Source of the DNA: Gemmatimonadota bacterium
GTDB lineage: Bacteria > Gemmatimonadota > Gemmatimonadetes > Gemmatimonadales > GWC2-71-9
NCBI GenBank assembly: GCA_003222195.1
Contig: QHVB01000025.1
Coordinates: 1 to 64,000 of the forward strand
Reading direction: 5' to 3'
DNA length: 64,000 bases
A model generated the notes under the pieces. It saw only the letters and a list, made by a program, of their open reading frames with translations, ran no database searches and had not been told where the DNA came from. This document shows, in pieces, positions 17,326 to 26,467 of the stretch. Position 1 is the stretch's first letter; each line of letters starts with the position of its first letter. Made by a program: the position numbers and the translations under genes.

Positions 17326-20300
17326 CAGGCTTTGACGAGCTGCACGCCATCCACTCCCAGGATGTCTCGCAGGGCTGTCAGCAAATCGTCCGCCGCGTCG
17401 ACGCGGAAGGCCCGGCTCTTCAAGCGCACGGTTTCGTTTCCCGATCCATTGGCGCCGCTCCATTCGAGGAACACGGGCGTCGGTCCCGGATGCGCCGCGC
17501 ACAAGGCGGCGATGGCGCGTGCCGTCTCGGGGTCGGGGGCCTTGCCCGCCGCCCAGCGCAGCGCCACGCCAATGGCACCGCTCGGCTTCAGCTCATCCAG
17601 CGCTCGTGCTCCTTCGACGATGAACGGTGCCTGCTCCTCGCCCTGATCGCGCGAGATGTATCCACCCGTGATCAGGTACGCACCGTCGGCGCGGATCACA
17701 CCGTTCAGCTTGGCCCAGGCTTCCGGGAACACCAGCGCCTCCGCCGCGCCGTGAAAATCCTCGAGCGTGAGGCGCGCGTACTCCGCTCCCGACTTCTTGG
17801 AGATCTGCCGTTTCACCACCGTCACGACCACGGCGATCGTCACCTTCTGCGGGCTCCACATCCCCAGCGTCGCGGTCGTCCGCGTTCCAAAAAGCTCCAC
17901 CTCGCTACGGTACTTGGCGAGGGGGTGGCCGGAAATGAAGAACCCCAGCACCGCCTTCTCACGACTCAGGCGCTCATGCTCGCTCCAGGGCGGGACTTCG
18001 GGGAGGGGGGAGGCGGGACGGGGAACGGGTGCCTCGTCGCCGAACAGGGCGTGCTGGCCCGAAAAGCGCTCCTGCTGGCGGACCTGCGCTTCACTGAACG
18101 CATGATCGAGCGCGGCGACGAGCTGCGATCGCTCGGCGCCGAGCGAGTCGCAGGCGCCCGAGTCGATCAGCGATTCGATGACGCGCTTGTTGCAGAGCCG
18201 CAAGTCGATGCGGTCGCACAGCTCCACGAGCGAGCGGTAGGGTGCCTCGCGTCGACCCGCGATGATCGAGGCGATCGCGCCCTCGCCGACGTTCCGCACG
18301 GCGCCCAACCCAAATCGGATCCGCTGGTCCCCGACGACCGTGAACTTGTAGCCCGATTCGTTCACGTCGGGCGCCAGGACCTGCAGGTCGAGCTCGCGCG
18401 CCTCGTTGATGTATTGTACGACCCGATCGGTGTTGCCGATTTCCGACGACAGCAGCGCCGCCATGTACTCCGCGGGATAGTACGCCTTGAACCACGCCGT
18501 CTGGTAGGAGAGGATCGAGTAGGCGACGGAGTGGGACTTGTTGAAGCCGTAGCGGCCGAACGTCTCGATCTGCGCGGCGATCTCTTCGACCGTCTTCTTG
18601 GCGTGACCGCGTGCGATAGCCCGCTTCACGAAGTTGCCCAGCTCCTCCTGGATCAGCTCCTTGATCTTCTTCCCCACCGCCTTGCGCAGCACGTCGGCTT
18701 CGGCAAGCGAATAGCCGGCCAGCGCGCTCGCGATCCGCATCACCTGCTCCTGATAGACGATCACGCCGTAGGTCGGCGCGAGGATCTCTTCGAGCGCTGG
18801 ATGGGGATACCGGACCTTCTCCCGGCCGAGCTTGCGGTTGATGAAGACGAGGTACATCCCGGTGTCGAGTGGGCCGGGACGCAGCAAGGCATTCGTCGCG
18901 ACCAGATCGTCGAACCGGTCGCACTTCATGTTCCGCAGGCAGTCGGTTGCCAGCGGCGATTCAAACTGGAAGATGCCCGCGGTGCGTCCGGCCCGCAGCA
19001 GCTCGTACACCTTCGGGTCGTTCAGGTCAGGCCGTTCGAGATCGATCGTGACGCCGTGACGCTCGGCCACCATCTGCGCGGCGTCATGCAGGACGGTCAG
19101 CGTCTTCAGGCCGAGCAGATCGATCTTGAGCATGCCGACTTGCTCGAGACCGACCATGTCGTACTGCGTAATGATGGCGTCGGCGTCGGTCTTCGAGTCC
19201 GGCGCCGTGCAGACGGGCACGTAGTCGGTGAGCGGTCCGGGCGCGATCACGACGCCCGCCGCGTGCACCGAGGCGTGGCGGGCCAGGCCCTCGATACGGG
19301 AACCGAGGTCGAGCACTTTCCGGATGCGCTCATCGTGCGCCGCGGCCTGCTTCACCTCCGGAACCTTCTCGCCCGCCTCGGCCAGAGTGACGCTGAACGC
19401 CGGCCCGGACGGAATCAGCTTGGTGAGGCGTTCGACATCCCCCATCTCGACGCGGAGCGTGCGGGCGACGTCCCGGAACGCCGCGCGCGCTTTCAGCGTC
19501 CCGAACGTGATGATCTGGCCGACCGACTCCCGCCCGTAGCGCTCGCGGGCGTACTCGAGGATCTCGCCACGACGCTCGAAACAGAAATCGAGATCGATAT
19601 CCGGCATCGAGATGCGCTCAGGATTCAAAAAGCGCTCGAACAGCAAGTCGAACTTGAGGGGATCGACCGTGGTGATCCGCAACGCGTAGGCGATCAGCGA
19701 CCCCGCCGCTGAGCCACGACCCGGACCCACCGGGATGCCGCGGTCGCGCGCCGCCTTGACGAGGTCATAGACGATGAGGAAATAGCCGGCGTACCCGGTC
19801 CGCGTGATGACGTCGAGCTCGTAATCCAGCCGTCTCTCGACCTCATCCGACAGCGGATCGCCATAGCGCTCGATGGCGCCCTGGCGCGCGAGGTGGACCA
19901 GCAGGTCTTGGTCCGACGCGAACTCCGCGGGGCGCGGATACTGGGGCAGGAAATAGCGCTTCTCGAAATCGAATTCGCACAGCTCGGCGACGCGCGCCGT
20001 CTCCGCGAGCACGTCGGCGCGGTTGAACAGCGTCGACATCTCCTTCTCGGACTTGACGTAGCTCTCCTGTCCGAAGAAGCGAAACCGCTTTGGATCGTCG
20101 AGGTCTTTGCCGGTGCCGATCGCCAGCAGCACGTCGTGTGCCTCGGCGTCCTCGCGTTTCAGGTAGTGCGCGTCGTTCGTCGCGGCGATCGGGAGGCCCA
20201 GCTCCGCCGCGAGCCGGACCATCCCTTCGGTGACGGTTTTCTCTTCGGGGAGCCCGTGGTTCTGCACCTCCAGCCAGAAGCCGTTCGGCCCGAACGTGCG

Positions 20301-20801
20301 CGCGAACCATTGAGCGCTCGCTTTCGCGGCGTCGTAGTTCCCCTGCCGGAGATACAGCGCGATTTCTCCGGATAAGCAGGCCGCCAGCCCGATGATGCCG
20401 TCGTGATGCCGCTCCAGCACTTCCTTATCGATGCGGGGGCGGCGGTAATAGCCCTCGAGGAAGCCTATAGAGGAAAGCTTGATCAGGTTCTGATAGCCGA
20501 TCCGGTTCTTCGCGAGCAGGACGAGATGCGAATACGCGGCGCCGAGCGGCGCGTCAGCGGCGGGCTTTTCCCGCGCATGGCGGCTGCCGAACGCGAGGTA
20601 GGCCTCGAAGCCCAGAATCGGGCGGATCTTTCGCGCTTTGGCTTCGGCGTAAAACGACCACGCGCCGTGCAGGTTGCCGTGATCGGTGATCGCCAGCGAG
20701 TCCATGCCGAGCGCCTGCACCCGATCGAGCAGGTCGGGGATGCGGTTGGCGCCGTCGAGGAGAGAGTACTCGCTATGCGTGTGGAGATGAACGAACGGCA
20801 T
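17325..20801 (-). CDS. dnaE: DNA polymerase III alpha subunit
   Basis: An 1158-residue replicative polymerase subunit. It begins with the PHP domain (HLHTHSEYSLLDG, then ITDHGNLHGAW). The palm carries the catalytic PDIDLDF motif near residue 400. A helix-hairpin-helix region (FNKSHSVAYS upstream) and an OB-fold near the C-terminus (MWSPQKVTIAVVVTVVKRQ) complete the DnaE1 plan. The start at 20801 is the conserved MPFVHLHTHSEY. A G-rich Pro linker lies near 17996-18030. It diverges from the antiporter gene at 20838 across only 36 bases. Confidence 0.96.
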   Translation of the reverse strand: MPFVHLHTHSEYSLLDGANRIPDLLDRVQALGMDSLAITDHGNLHGAWSFYAEAKARKIRPILGFEAYLAFGSRHAREKPAADAPLGAAYSHLVLLAKNRIGYQNLIKLSSIGFLEGYYRRPRIDKEVLERHHDGIIGLAACLSGEIALYLRQGNYDAAKASAQWFARTFGPNGFWLEVQNHGLPEEKTVTEGMVRLAAELGLPIAATNDAHYLKREDAEAHDVLLAIGTGKDLDDPKRFRFFGQESYVKSEKEMSTLFNRADVLAETARVAELCEFDFEKRYFLPQYPRPAEFASDQDLLVHLARQGAIERYGDPLSDEVERRLDYELDVITRTGYAGYFLIVYDLVKAARDRGIPVGPGRGSAAGSLIAYALRITTVDPLKFDLLFERFLNPERISMPDIDLDFCFERRGEILEYARERYGRESVGQIITFGTLKARAAFRDVARTLRVEMGDVERLTKLIPSGPAFSVTLAEAGEKVPEVKQAAAHDERIRKVLDLGSRIEGLARHASVHAAGVVIAPGPLTDYVPVCTAPDSKTDADAIITQYDMVGLEQVGMLKIDLLGLKTLTVLHDAAQMVAERHGVTIDLERPDLNDPKVYELLRAGRTAGIFQFESPLATDCLRNMKCDRFDDLVATNALLRPGPLDTGMYLVFINRKLGREKVRYPHPALEEILAPTYGVIVYQEQVMRIASALAGYSLAEADVLRKAVGKKIKELIQEELGNFVKRAIARGHAKKTVEEIAAQIETFGRYGFNKSHSVAYSILSYQTAWFKAYYPAEYMAALLSSEIGNTDRVVQYINEARELDLQVLAPDVNESGYKFTVVGDQRIRFGLGAVRNVGEGAIASIIAGRREAPYRSLVELCDRIDLRLCNKRVIESLIDSGACDSLGAERSQLVAALDHAFSEAQVRQQERFSGQHALFGDEAPVPRPASPLPEVPPWSEHERLSREKAVLGFFISGHPLAKYRSEVELFGTRTTATLGMWSPQKVTIAVVVTVVKRQISKKSGAEYARLTLEDFHGAAEALVFPEAWAKLNGVIRADGAYLITGGYISRDQGEEQAPFIVEGARALDELKPSGAIGVALRWAAGKAPDPETARAIAALCAAHPGPTPVFLEWSGANGSGNETVRLKSRAFRVDAADDLLTALRDILGVDGVQLVKA

Positions 20802-20837
20802 GGTTACGTCGCTGAATCTGCCGTATTTTGCGCGCTC

Positions 20838-22202
20838 ATGCAATGGCTGCTGCTGTTCCTCACGCTGCTCGTCATGGCGTTGTTGCAGCGCTTCGCGCGC
20901 GCGTTCGGTGCTCCGCTCGAAGCGCTCGCCACACTGGCCCTCGGTTGTCTGACGCTCGCCGCGACGCTGACGGGAACAATCGCCCAGCGTCTGCGACTGC
21001 CTCGCATCGTGGGATATCTCCTCGCGGGCTTCATCGCGGGCCCCGCGTGGCTCCGCATCGTCCGTGAACCAGAGCTGCAGACATTGAACGTCGTTTCGAA
21101 CGGCGCATTGGCGTTGATCGCATTCGCCGTAGGGAGCGAGCTCACACTCGACGCCCTTCGCAGCGAGCGGCGGGCGGCCCTGCTGCGCATCGTGACCGGC
21201 GCGATGGCCGTGCCGTTCGCCGCCGTCACACTGGTCGTGCTCACCGTCAGTCCGTGGTTTCCGTTGACGGCGCACCAGCCGTTCCGCGATGCCCTGGTCG
21301 TCGCGCTCGCGCTCGGCACGATGGCTACGGTGAGCTCGCCGACGCTCACCTGGGCGGTCATCACCGAGACAGGCGCGAGCGGCTCGCTTTCCCGCTCGAC
21401 CCTCGACGTCACGGTCCTGCAAGATCTGATCGCCGTGGCGTCACTGATCGTCATTCTCGCTCTCGCGGCGCCGCTCGCGAGCGGTGGTGTGGTGACGCCC
21501 GGCGCCGCCGTGCATACGCTCACCATTGTCGGCGGATCACTGGGGTTGGGAGTCGCCTTGGCTTTTGCAGTCGCGCAATACCTGCCAGCGATTCGCGGTG
21601 CGCTGACGTGGGTGCTGGTGATCTTGGCATTCGTCATCGCACAGGCTGCGCGCCTGATCGGCGTGGACGCCGTCCTGGTCGCGCTCGCCGCGGGCTGCGC
21701 GTTACGCTATGCAGCACCAGATCACAGCGCGCGTGTGCGAGCGGAGCTCAAACGATGCGCGATACCCGTCTATGTCGTATTTTTTGCGCTCGCCGGGAGC
21801 AGCCTGCAGCTCGACGCCCTCGACGAGATGTGGCCCTGGGCACTGCTTCTCGCCGGCCTGCGTGTCACCGGGTTATGGGGTGGGCTGCGATGGGTGGGGA
21901 GTCGCGGTCCGGCGGTGAGTGCCGATTGGGTCAACTATGGATGGCTGGGCCTCGTTTCGCAGGGTGGATTGGCGGTGACGCTCGCGGCCCTGCTGCGACG
22001 GGCGTTCCCGGAGTGGAATGTCTCGCTGCAAGCGCTGCTCGTGGCGATGATTGGCGTGCATCAGCTGGCCGGGCCGATCTGCTTCCAGTGGGTGCTGCGG
22101 CGCGGCCGTGAAATCACAGAGGGAGCGCACGTTGGCGAAACGCCTGGTACGACTGAGAACGCTGGGTCTGCTGTGCTTGCTGGGGGAAGCAGCGGCGTGT
22201 AG
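20838..22202 (+). CDS. Cation:proton antiporter (CPA2-type) integral membrane protein
   Basis: A 454-residue membrane protein with about 12 hydrophobic helices along its length and a short polar C-terminus. The arrangement and the segments RLPRIVGYLLAGFIAGP and DVTVLQDLIAV resemble the sodium/hydrogen exchanger domain of the CPA2 family, which swaps protons for Na+ or K+. No TrkA-N nucleotide-binding domain follows. The ATG at 20838 fits the first helix. The last 71 bases overlap the next gene in another frame, so the two are probably co-translated. Confidence 0.8.
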   Translation: MQWLLLFLTLLVMALLQRFARAFGAPLEALATLALGCLTLAATLTGTIAQRLRLPRIVGYLLAGFIAGPAWLRIVREPELQTLNVVSNGALALIAFAVGSELTLDALRSERRAALLRIVTGAMAVPFAAVTLVVLTVSPWFPLTAHQPFRDALVVALALGTMATVSSPTLTWAVITETGASGSLSRSTLDVTVLQDLIAVASLIVILALAAPLASGGVVTPGAAVHTLTIVGGSLGLGVALAFAVAQYLPAIRGALTWVLVILAFVIAQAARLIGVDAVLVALAAGCALRYAAPDHSARVRAELKRCAIPVYVVFFALAGSSLQLDALDEMWPWALLLAGLRVTGLWGGLRWVGSRGPAVSADWVNYGWLGLVSQGGLAVTLAALLRRAFPEWNVSLQALLVAMIGVHQLAGPICFQWVLRRGREITEGAHVGETPGTTENAGSAVLAGGSSGV

Positions 22203-23829
22203 CACCGGAACCGACGTGCACATCCGTCCTTGCACGGCGGCCGACCCTGTGTTCACCCTCGCGGTGAACCAATATGTCTCGATCGATCCGGCAACCGACT
22301 CTGGCTGCGCGGTCTTTCCCGCAACGACCCTCGCCGCCCAGTACCTGGTCATGCCGCAGCTGGCGACGGGCGTCCCGGGCCAGACGGCGGCATTTCGCCT
22401 GGGTGGCGATACGATCCTCCCGGCCCCCCCGCCTTCGGCGCCCGTGTCTGAAGTCTCAGTCGAGCTGAGTCCAGCCGAGCAATTTCACCGCTTCCTCAGG
22501 CTCGGCGATGAGCGCCGCTCCTGGGGCTTTGCACCGGAGGTTGGGCCGGCGAAGTCCCCGGCGCAGTCTCAGGCCTCGGCTTCCGGCCCACCAGCAATGA
22601 ACTCGCTGCGCCAATTCATGGTCTGCGCGACGACGGACTGCTCGCGATTCGATCGCGTGAACGCGCGCGTGCGCGCGGTCAAGAGCAAGGTCGCCATCTA
22701 CGTCGACACGCTGGCCCCCGCGGGCGGTCTCGATTCGGTGGCGCTCGACAGCATCGCCAACCTCTTCGATCAGCGGCTGTACGCGATCGATACCGCGGCC
22801 TTTGGACGGGAGTCCGATATCGATTCGAACAGCGTGGTCCTCGTCCTGATGACGAATACCGTGAACAAGCTCGTGACGGTCCAGGAGTGCAATACCGGCT
22901 TCGTTGCCGGCTTCTTTTTCGGCGCGGACCTCGATCCAGCGTTCCGCAATGACTCACGCTCCAATAAAGGCGAGGTCTTCTACTCGATCGTCGCCGATCC
23001 TGCCGGCAAGTTGAGCTGCTCGCACCCCGCGACGGATGTCCAGCGGTTCGTCCCGGTGACGTTCATTCACGAATTTCAGCACATGATCAGCTTCAACCAG
23101 CATGTGCTGATGCGCGGCGGCACCGGCGAGGTGCTCTGGTTGAACGAAGGGTTTTCCCATTACGCCGAGGAGCTGGGCGGCAGGAGCTACGCGCTCAACC
23201 CCGACGGGAAGGTCGCCGACTGCGTGATCGGCACGGTCGAGTGTCGCTTTTATGGGGGTGACCTCGTGAACGCCTACAACTATCTCGATACGACGAGCAA
23301 CCATTTCCTCCTGCCGACGGCGGGCATTGGCACGCTGACGGAGCGGGGCGCGGCGTGGCTGTTCGTACGGTACGTGGTAGACAAGTACGCCGCCGGGAGC
23401 ATGCGCGCCGACTGGAACACGCTGACGCGGGCCCTGCTCGGCACGAATCAGACCGGCGCGCAAAACATCGCGACCGTCACGGGTGATCCGTTCGCCACCG
23501 TCGTGAGCCGTTGGGCGCTGACGAACTATGTCACCGACGGCGGGACGCCGCCGGAGCTCCAATACAACTCGTGGAACCTCCACGCGGTGTATTCATCCCT
23601 GCACACCCAGAGTCAGAGCACGTTCAAAAAGTTCTATCCCCTCGTCCCCATCTCCATGGCGGCACGCACGATCAATCTGATTGGGACATTGCGCGCTGGC
23701 TCGGGTCTCTATCTGCTCATCGATCAACCGGCAGGCGACCCTGGGTTCACGCTGAGCTTCACGGCGCCGAATGGCGACTTGATCAACTCAGGCGTAGTGC
23801 CGCGGCTGAATGTGATGCGGCTGCAATGA
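22132..23829 (+). CDS. HEXXH zinc metalloprotease lipoprotein
   Basis: A 565-residue secreted protease-like protein. A TTG at 22132 is preferred: GAGGGAG stands before it and it gives a signal peptide with a lipobox (AAAC). The catalytic motif is H313-E-F-Q-H317, and a downstream E339 (LNEGFSHYAEE) is a good third zinc ligand, as in gluzincins. The layout recalls peptidase M30 (hyicolysin) proteins, but the family call is tentative. The next gene starts inside its stop codon (ATGA), linking it to a putative outer-membrane barrel. Confidence 0.7.
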   Translation: MAKRLVRLRTLGLLCLLGEAAACSTGTDVHIRPCTAADPVFTLAVNQYVSIDPATDSGCAVFPATTLAAQYLVMPQLATGVPGQTAAFRLGGDTILPAPPPSAPVSEVSVELSPAEQFHRFLRLGDERRSWGFAPEVGPAKSPAQSQASASGPPAMNSLRQFMVCATTDCSRFDRVNARVRAVKSKVAIYVDTLAPAGGLDSVALDSIANLFDQRLYAIDTAAFGRESDIDSNSVVLVLMTNTVNKLVTVQECNTGFVAGFFFGADLDPAFRNDSRSNKGEVFYSIVADPAGKLSCSHPATDVQRFVPVTFIHEFQHMISFNQHVLMRGGTGEVLWLNEGFSHYAEELGGRSYALNPDGKVADCVIGTVECRFYGGDLVNAYNYLDTTSNHFLLPTAGIGTLTERGAAWLFVRYVVDKYAAGSMRADWNTLTRALLGTNQTGAQNIATVTGDPFATVVSRWALTNYVTDGGTPPELQYNSWNLHAVYSSLHTQSQSTFKKFYPLVPISMAARTINLIGTLRAGSGLYLLIDQPAGDPGFTLSFTAPNGDLINSGVVPRLNVMRLQ

Positions 23830-24752
23830 ACTGGGCGGCTGGACTAGCGCTGACGGTTCTGCTTTTCGAACCGACGAACCAGCTAACCGCCCAGACGGAA
23901 GGCTCCGTCCTCACTGTCCTTCCTGGCTCCACCCGCTCAGCCGGACTGGGCGGCGCCGGAGTCGCGCTCGTGGGCGAAGCCGGAGCGATGTTCGCCAACC
24001 CCGCCGGCATCGCGACGATTCACCATCTCAGTCTGGAAGGATCGTACGAGCCCTACCTGGCCGGGACTGCCGTGTCGGCCGCGGCCCTCGCGCTGCGCGT
24101 CAGTCGCTGGACGTGGGGCGTCGGAGCCCAGGCGCTCGACTATGGATCGGAACCGGAGATCGTGCCCGACCCCGCGACCGGCGGGCGGCGCGGCACGCCC
24201 ACGGGAGCATCGTTTCACCCCTACGAGGCGCTGGCGACGACGTCGTTCGTCTATCGTCACGGTCTCGCGGCGTTCGGGGTCACGGGGAAGTACGATCGCC
24301 AGCAGATCGGCTCCGCGGTGAGTGACGCGTGGGCCGGCGACGTCGGCGTGGCGATCGCGGTCTTCGATATCATGGCGTTCGGAGTGAGCGTCCAGAACCT
24401 GGGCGGCGATCTCGGCAACGGCGCGCTGCTACCGCGGCGGACGCGCGCGGGACTGACACTCAACTATACCGATCCACAGGGCACGTACCGGCTGCTCACC
24501 ACACTCGAGGGGCAGTGGACGCGCGATCGCCGCGTTGTGCTCGTCCAGGGGATCGAAGGCGGGATCGTCACCGGCGGCGTGGGGCTCGTCGGCCGGCTGG
24601 GATACGCCACACGCCCGGCGGTCACCGATGCGTCGCGTCTGACGTTCGGCGGCGGCGTCGTGCTGGGGCATCTGGCGATGGACTATGCGTTCCAGGCGTA
24701 TGACGCGCTGGACGGTGGGACTCATCGCGTGGGACTTCGATGGACGCCCTGA
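23826..24752 (+). CDS. Putative outer-membrane beta-barrel protein (PorV/UPF0164-like)
   Basis: A 308-residue protein with a signal peptide (cleavage near LTAQT) and then the pattern STRSAGLGGAGVAL-GEAGAMFANPAG, typical of PorV/PorQ and UPF0164 barrels. Alternating hydrophobic strands fill the rest and it ends in HRVGLRW. PorV-type proteins can help secretion, but no type 9 secretion gene is seen here, so the role is open. Coupled by ATGA to the protease gene before it. Confidence 0.65.
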   Translation: MNWAAGLALTVLLFEPTNQLTAQTEGSVLTVLPGSTRSAGLGGAGVALVGEAGAMFANPAGIATIHHLSLEGSYEPYLAGTAVSAAALALRVSRWTWGVGAQALDYGSEPEIVPDPATGGRRGTPTGASFHPYEALATTSFVYRHGLAAFGVTGKYDRQQIGSAVSDAWAGDVGVAIAVFDIMAFGVSVQNLGGDLGNGALLPRRTRAGLTLNYTDPQGTYRLLTTLEGQWTRDRRVVLVQGIEGGIVTGGVGLVGRLGYATRPAVTDASRLTFGGGVVLGHLAMDYAFQAYDALDGGTHRVGLRWTP

Positions 24753-25855
24753 CCGAGCGCGCGCGACCCCGCTGGGGACGCCTGCTGAAGCGGATCCTAC
24801 TGATCGGCGTGGGGGCGGCCGCCGCTGGCGTGGCGCTGATGCTGATCGTCAGCGCCGATGCACGCTACATCGCCCGGGCTGGAGTTGAAGAGGCCCGGCT
24901 GCTGCTCGGTCGCCGTGCGATCGATAAGCTGCTTGCCGACTCCGCGACCCCGGCGCCCCTGCGCCAGCGCCTGGCGCTCGTCCTCGCGGCCCGGGCGTAC
25001 GCGGCCGATTCGCTCGGCCTGGCGGTGGGGAAGACGTACACCACGTACGTCAACGTGGGTCGCGACACCCTCTTGCTCGTGCTGTCGGCGAGCCGGCGCG
25101 ACAAGCTCCACGAAGTCACGTGGCAGTATCCGATTGTCGGCGTGGTTCCGTACAAAGGCTTCTTCAAAGCGGCGCGCGCGCGCCGCGAAGCCGATCGGCT
25201 CGAGGCGCAGGGCCTCGATGTCTTTCTCCGGCCGTCTGGTGCGTTCTCGACATTGGGCTACCTGAGCGATCCGCTGTTTTCGACGGCGATGAGTCGCGAC
25301 ACCATGGAGCTCGTCGCGACGGTCATCCACGAGTTGGCGCACAACACCCTGTACGTGAAGAGCCAGACGCCGTTCAACGAGAGCTTCGCCAGCTTTGTCG
25401 GGTACCGCGGCGCGGAGGCGTTCTTTCGCTCGCGGCACGACACGCTGGATGCCAAGCGTGCGGCGGCGCGCTGGCGCGACGAGCGCACCCTCGACGTCTT
25501 CTACGCCGAGCTGGCGCGGCGTCTCGACTCGGCGTACGCGGAGCCGTTGGGCGGGGAGCGTCTCGAGCGAGTGCGGACGACGTTGTTCGGGTGGGCGCGC
25601 GATCAATTCCGCGGGCCGGTCGGGCAGTCGCTCGAGACCTATGATTGGCGGTGGTTCGCGCAGGCGCCGCTCAACAATGCGGTGATCATCGCCGAGCGCC
25701 TCTATCGGATGAATCTGAATCTGTTTGATGAGATCTATCTACAGAACAATGCGGACATCGCGGAAACGATTCGGGCGATTCAGATCCGCGTCTTCACGCA
25801 GCCGGGCGACCCGTACCAGGCACTGTATTCTCGACCGGGGATGAAGGTGGAATAA
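24740..25855 (+). CDS. Putative zinc aminopeptidase (Aminopep family, PF10023-like)
   Basis: A 371-residue membrane-anchored protein. A helix at about 20-38 anchors it. The zinc site is H197-E-L-A-H201 followed by E214 (FNESFASFVG), which is the hallmark of predicted aminopeptidases of this family. Substrate is unproven. The start overlaps the previous gene by 13 bases. Its stop codon TAA is followed immediately by the left arm of the four-helix-bundle element. Confidence 0.8.
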   Translation: MDALTERARPRWGRLLKRILLIGVGAAAAGVALMLIVSADARYIARAGVEEARLLLGRRAIDKLLADSATPAPLRQRLALVLAARAYAADSLGLAVGKTYTTYVNVGRDTLLLVLSASRRDKLHEVTWQYPIVGVVPYKGFFKAARARREADRLEAQGLDVFLRPSGAFSTLGYLSDPLFSTAMSRDTMELVATVIHELAHNTLYVKSQTPFNESFASFVGYRGAEAFFRSRHDTLDAKRAAARWRDERTLDVFYAELARRLDSAYAEPLGGERLERVRTTLFGWARDQFRGPVGQSLETYDWRWFAQAPLNNAVIIAERLYRMNLNLFDEIYLQNNADIAETIRAIQIRVFTQPGDPYQALYSRPGMKVE

Positions 25856-25942
25856 TCGGTGGTCAAGAAACGACTGCGGCGGTCGGGCGGTCGAACAACA
25901 GAAGCGGCGGTCGGGCGGTCAAGAAGCAAATGCGGCGGTCAA
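25856..25942. repeat. Left word-repeat arm of the four-helix-bundle element
   Basis: About three imperfect units built from GCGGCGGTC, GGGCGGTC and AAGAAGCAAAT-like words. It is the inverted partner of 26352-26467. An in-frame ATG at 25930 lies in this arm but the conserved protein starts at 26005. Confidence 0.9.
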
Positions 25943-26004
25943 ATGCGACGGCCTGCGTGAATCTGATTAGCCTCCCCCCAGGTCCCGTTCTATTTCTCTC
26001 CTTC

Positions 26005-26355
26005 ATGATGCCGTATGAGCGACTCCATGCGTGGAAGGCCTGCGATGATCTCACGGTTGCCGTCTACAAAGCGACGGAGAAATTCCCACGTCACGAATTG
26101 TATGGATTGACGTCTCAAGCGCGACGGGCGTCGTTCAGTTCTGCAGCCAACATCGTAGAAGGGTCCGCAAAACGTGGCTCTCGTGAGTTCCGAAGATATC
26201 TGGACATCAGTATAGGGTCGTTATCGGAAGTAGCATACGCTTTGCATGTGGCAAAGCGACTCGATTACTTGTCGGTGGAGGAATGGCGTGCACTCGATCA
26301 GCTGCGTTCGAACGCGAGCAAGCTCACTTGGGCCTTATGCCGGTCCCTGAGTTGA
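26005..26355 (+). CDS. Four-helix-bundle protein (S23/IVP family)
   Basis: A 116-residue protein with the family blocks YERLHAW, VYKATEKFPRHELYGLTSQ, RRASFSSAANIVEG and SIGSLSEVAYAL. Relatives are encoded in intervening sequences of 23S rRNA and related folds include the Avd accessory protein of diversity-generating retroelements; the biochemical role is unknown. My hand count over 26041-26280 gives 124 G/C of 240, against about 77% in a 60-base line of the upstream gene, which suggests transfer. The stop TGA is made by the first bases of the right arm (TTGACCGCC). Confidence 0.85.
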   Translation: MMPYERLHAWKACDDLTVAVYKATEKFPRHELYGLTSQARRASFSSAANIVEGSAKRGSREFRRYLDISIGSLSEVAYALHVAKRLDYLSVEEWRALDQLRSNASKLTWALCRSLS

Positions 26356-26467
26356 CCGCCGCATTTGCTTCTTGACCGCCTCGACCGCCGCCTTTTGTTT
26401 TTGACCGCCGCCTTTGTTTTTTGACCGCCCGACCGCCGCTGTTGTTTCTTGACCGCCAGACCGCCGA
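26352..26467. repeat. Right word-repeat arm of the four-helix-bundle element
   Basis: About four to five imperfect units of GACCGCC words separated by short T-rich spacers (TTTTGTTTTTGACCGCC type). It ends where the gdhA stop codon begins. Inverted partner of 25856-25942, longer by one or two units. Confidence 0.9.

Larger units (their letters stand above)
25856..26467 (+). mobile_element. IVS-like element: four-helix-bundle gene between inverted word-repeat arms
   Basis: Two arms built from the same words face each other around one gene. The innermost 29 bases (25914-25942 and 26352-26380) are perfect inverted repeats. The outer edges also match: both arms begin with TCGG(T/C)GGTC directly after a flanking gene's stop codon. 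The gene inside has much lower GC than its surroundings. The element fills the whole space between the aminopeptidase and gdhA stops. Mobility is inferred, not shown. Confidence 0.55.

Noticed and set aside
17996-18030. G-rich stretch in dnaE as another word repeat
   Set aside because: No inverted partner nearby, and it codes for a Pro-rich linker that DnaE proteins can have naturally.
17316-19712. A 798-residue open frame antisense to dnaE
   Set aside because: Shadow of the dnaE codon bias on the other strand; low-complexity Arg/Asp/Leu-rich translation with no motif.
25856-26467. Word-repeat arms as a CRISPR array
   Set aside because: Units are imperfect, spacers are not unique sequences of constant length, arms are inverted, and no cas gene is near.
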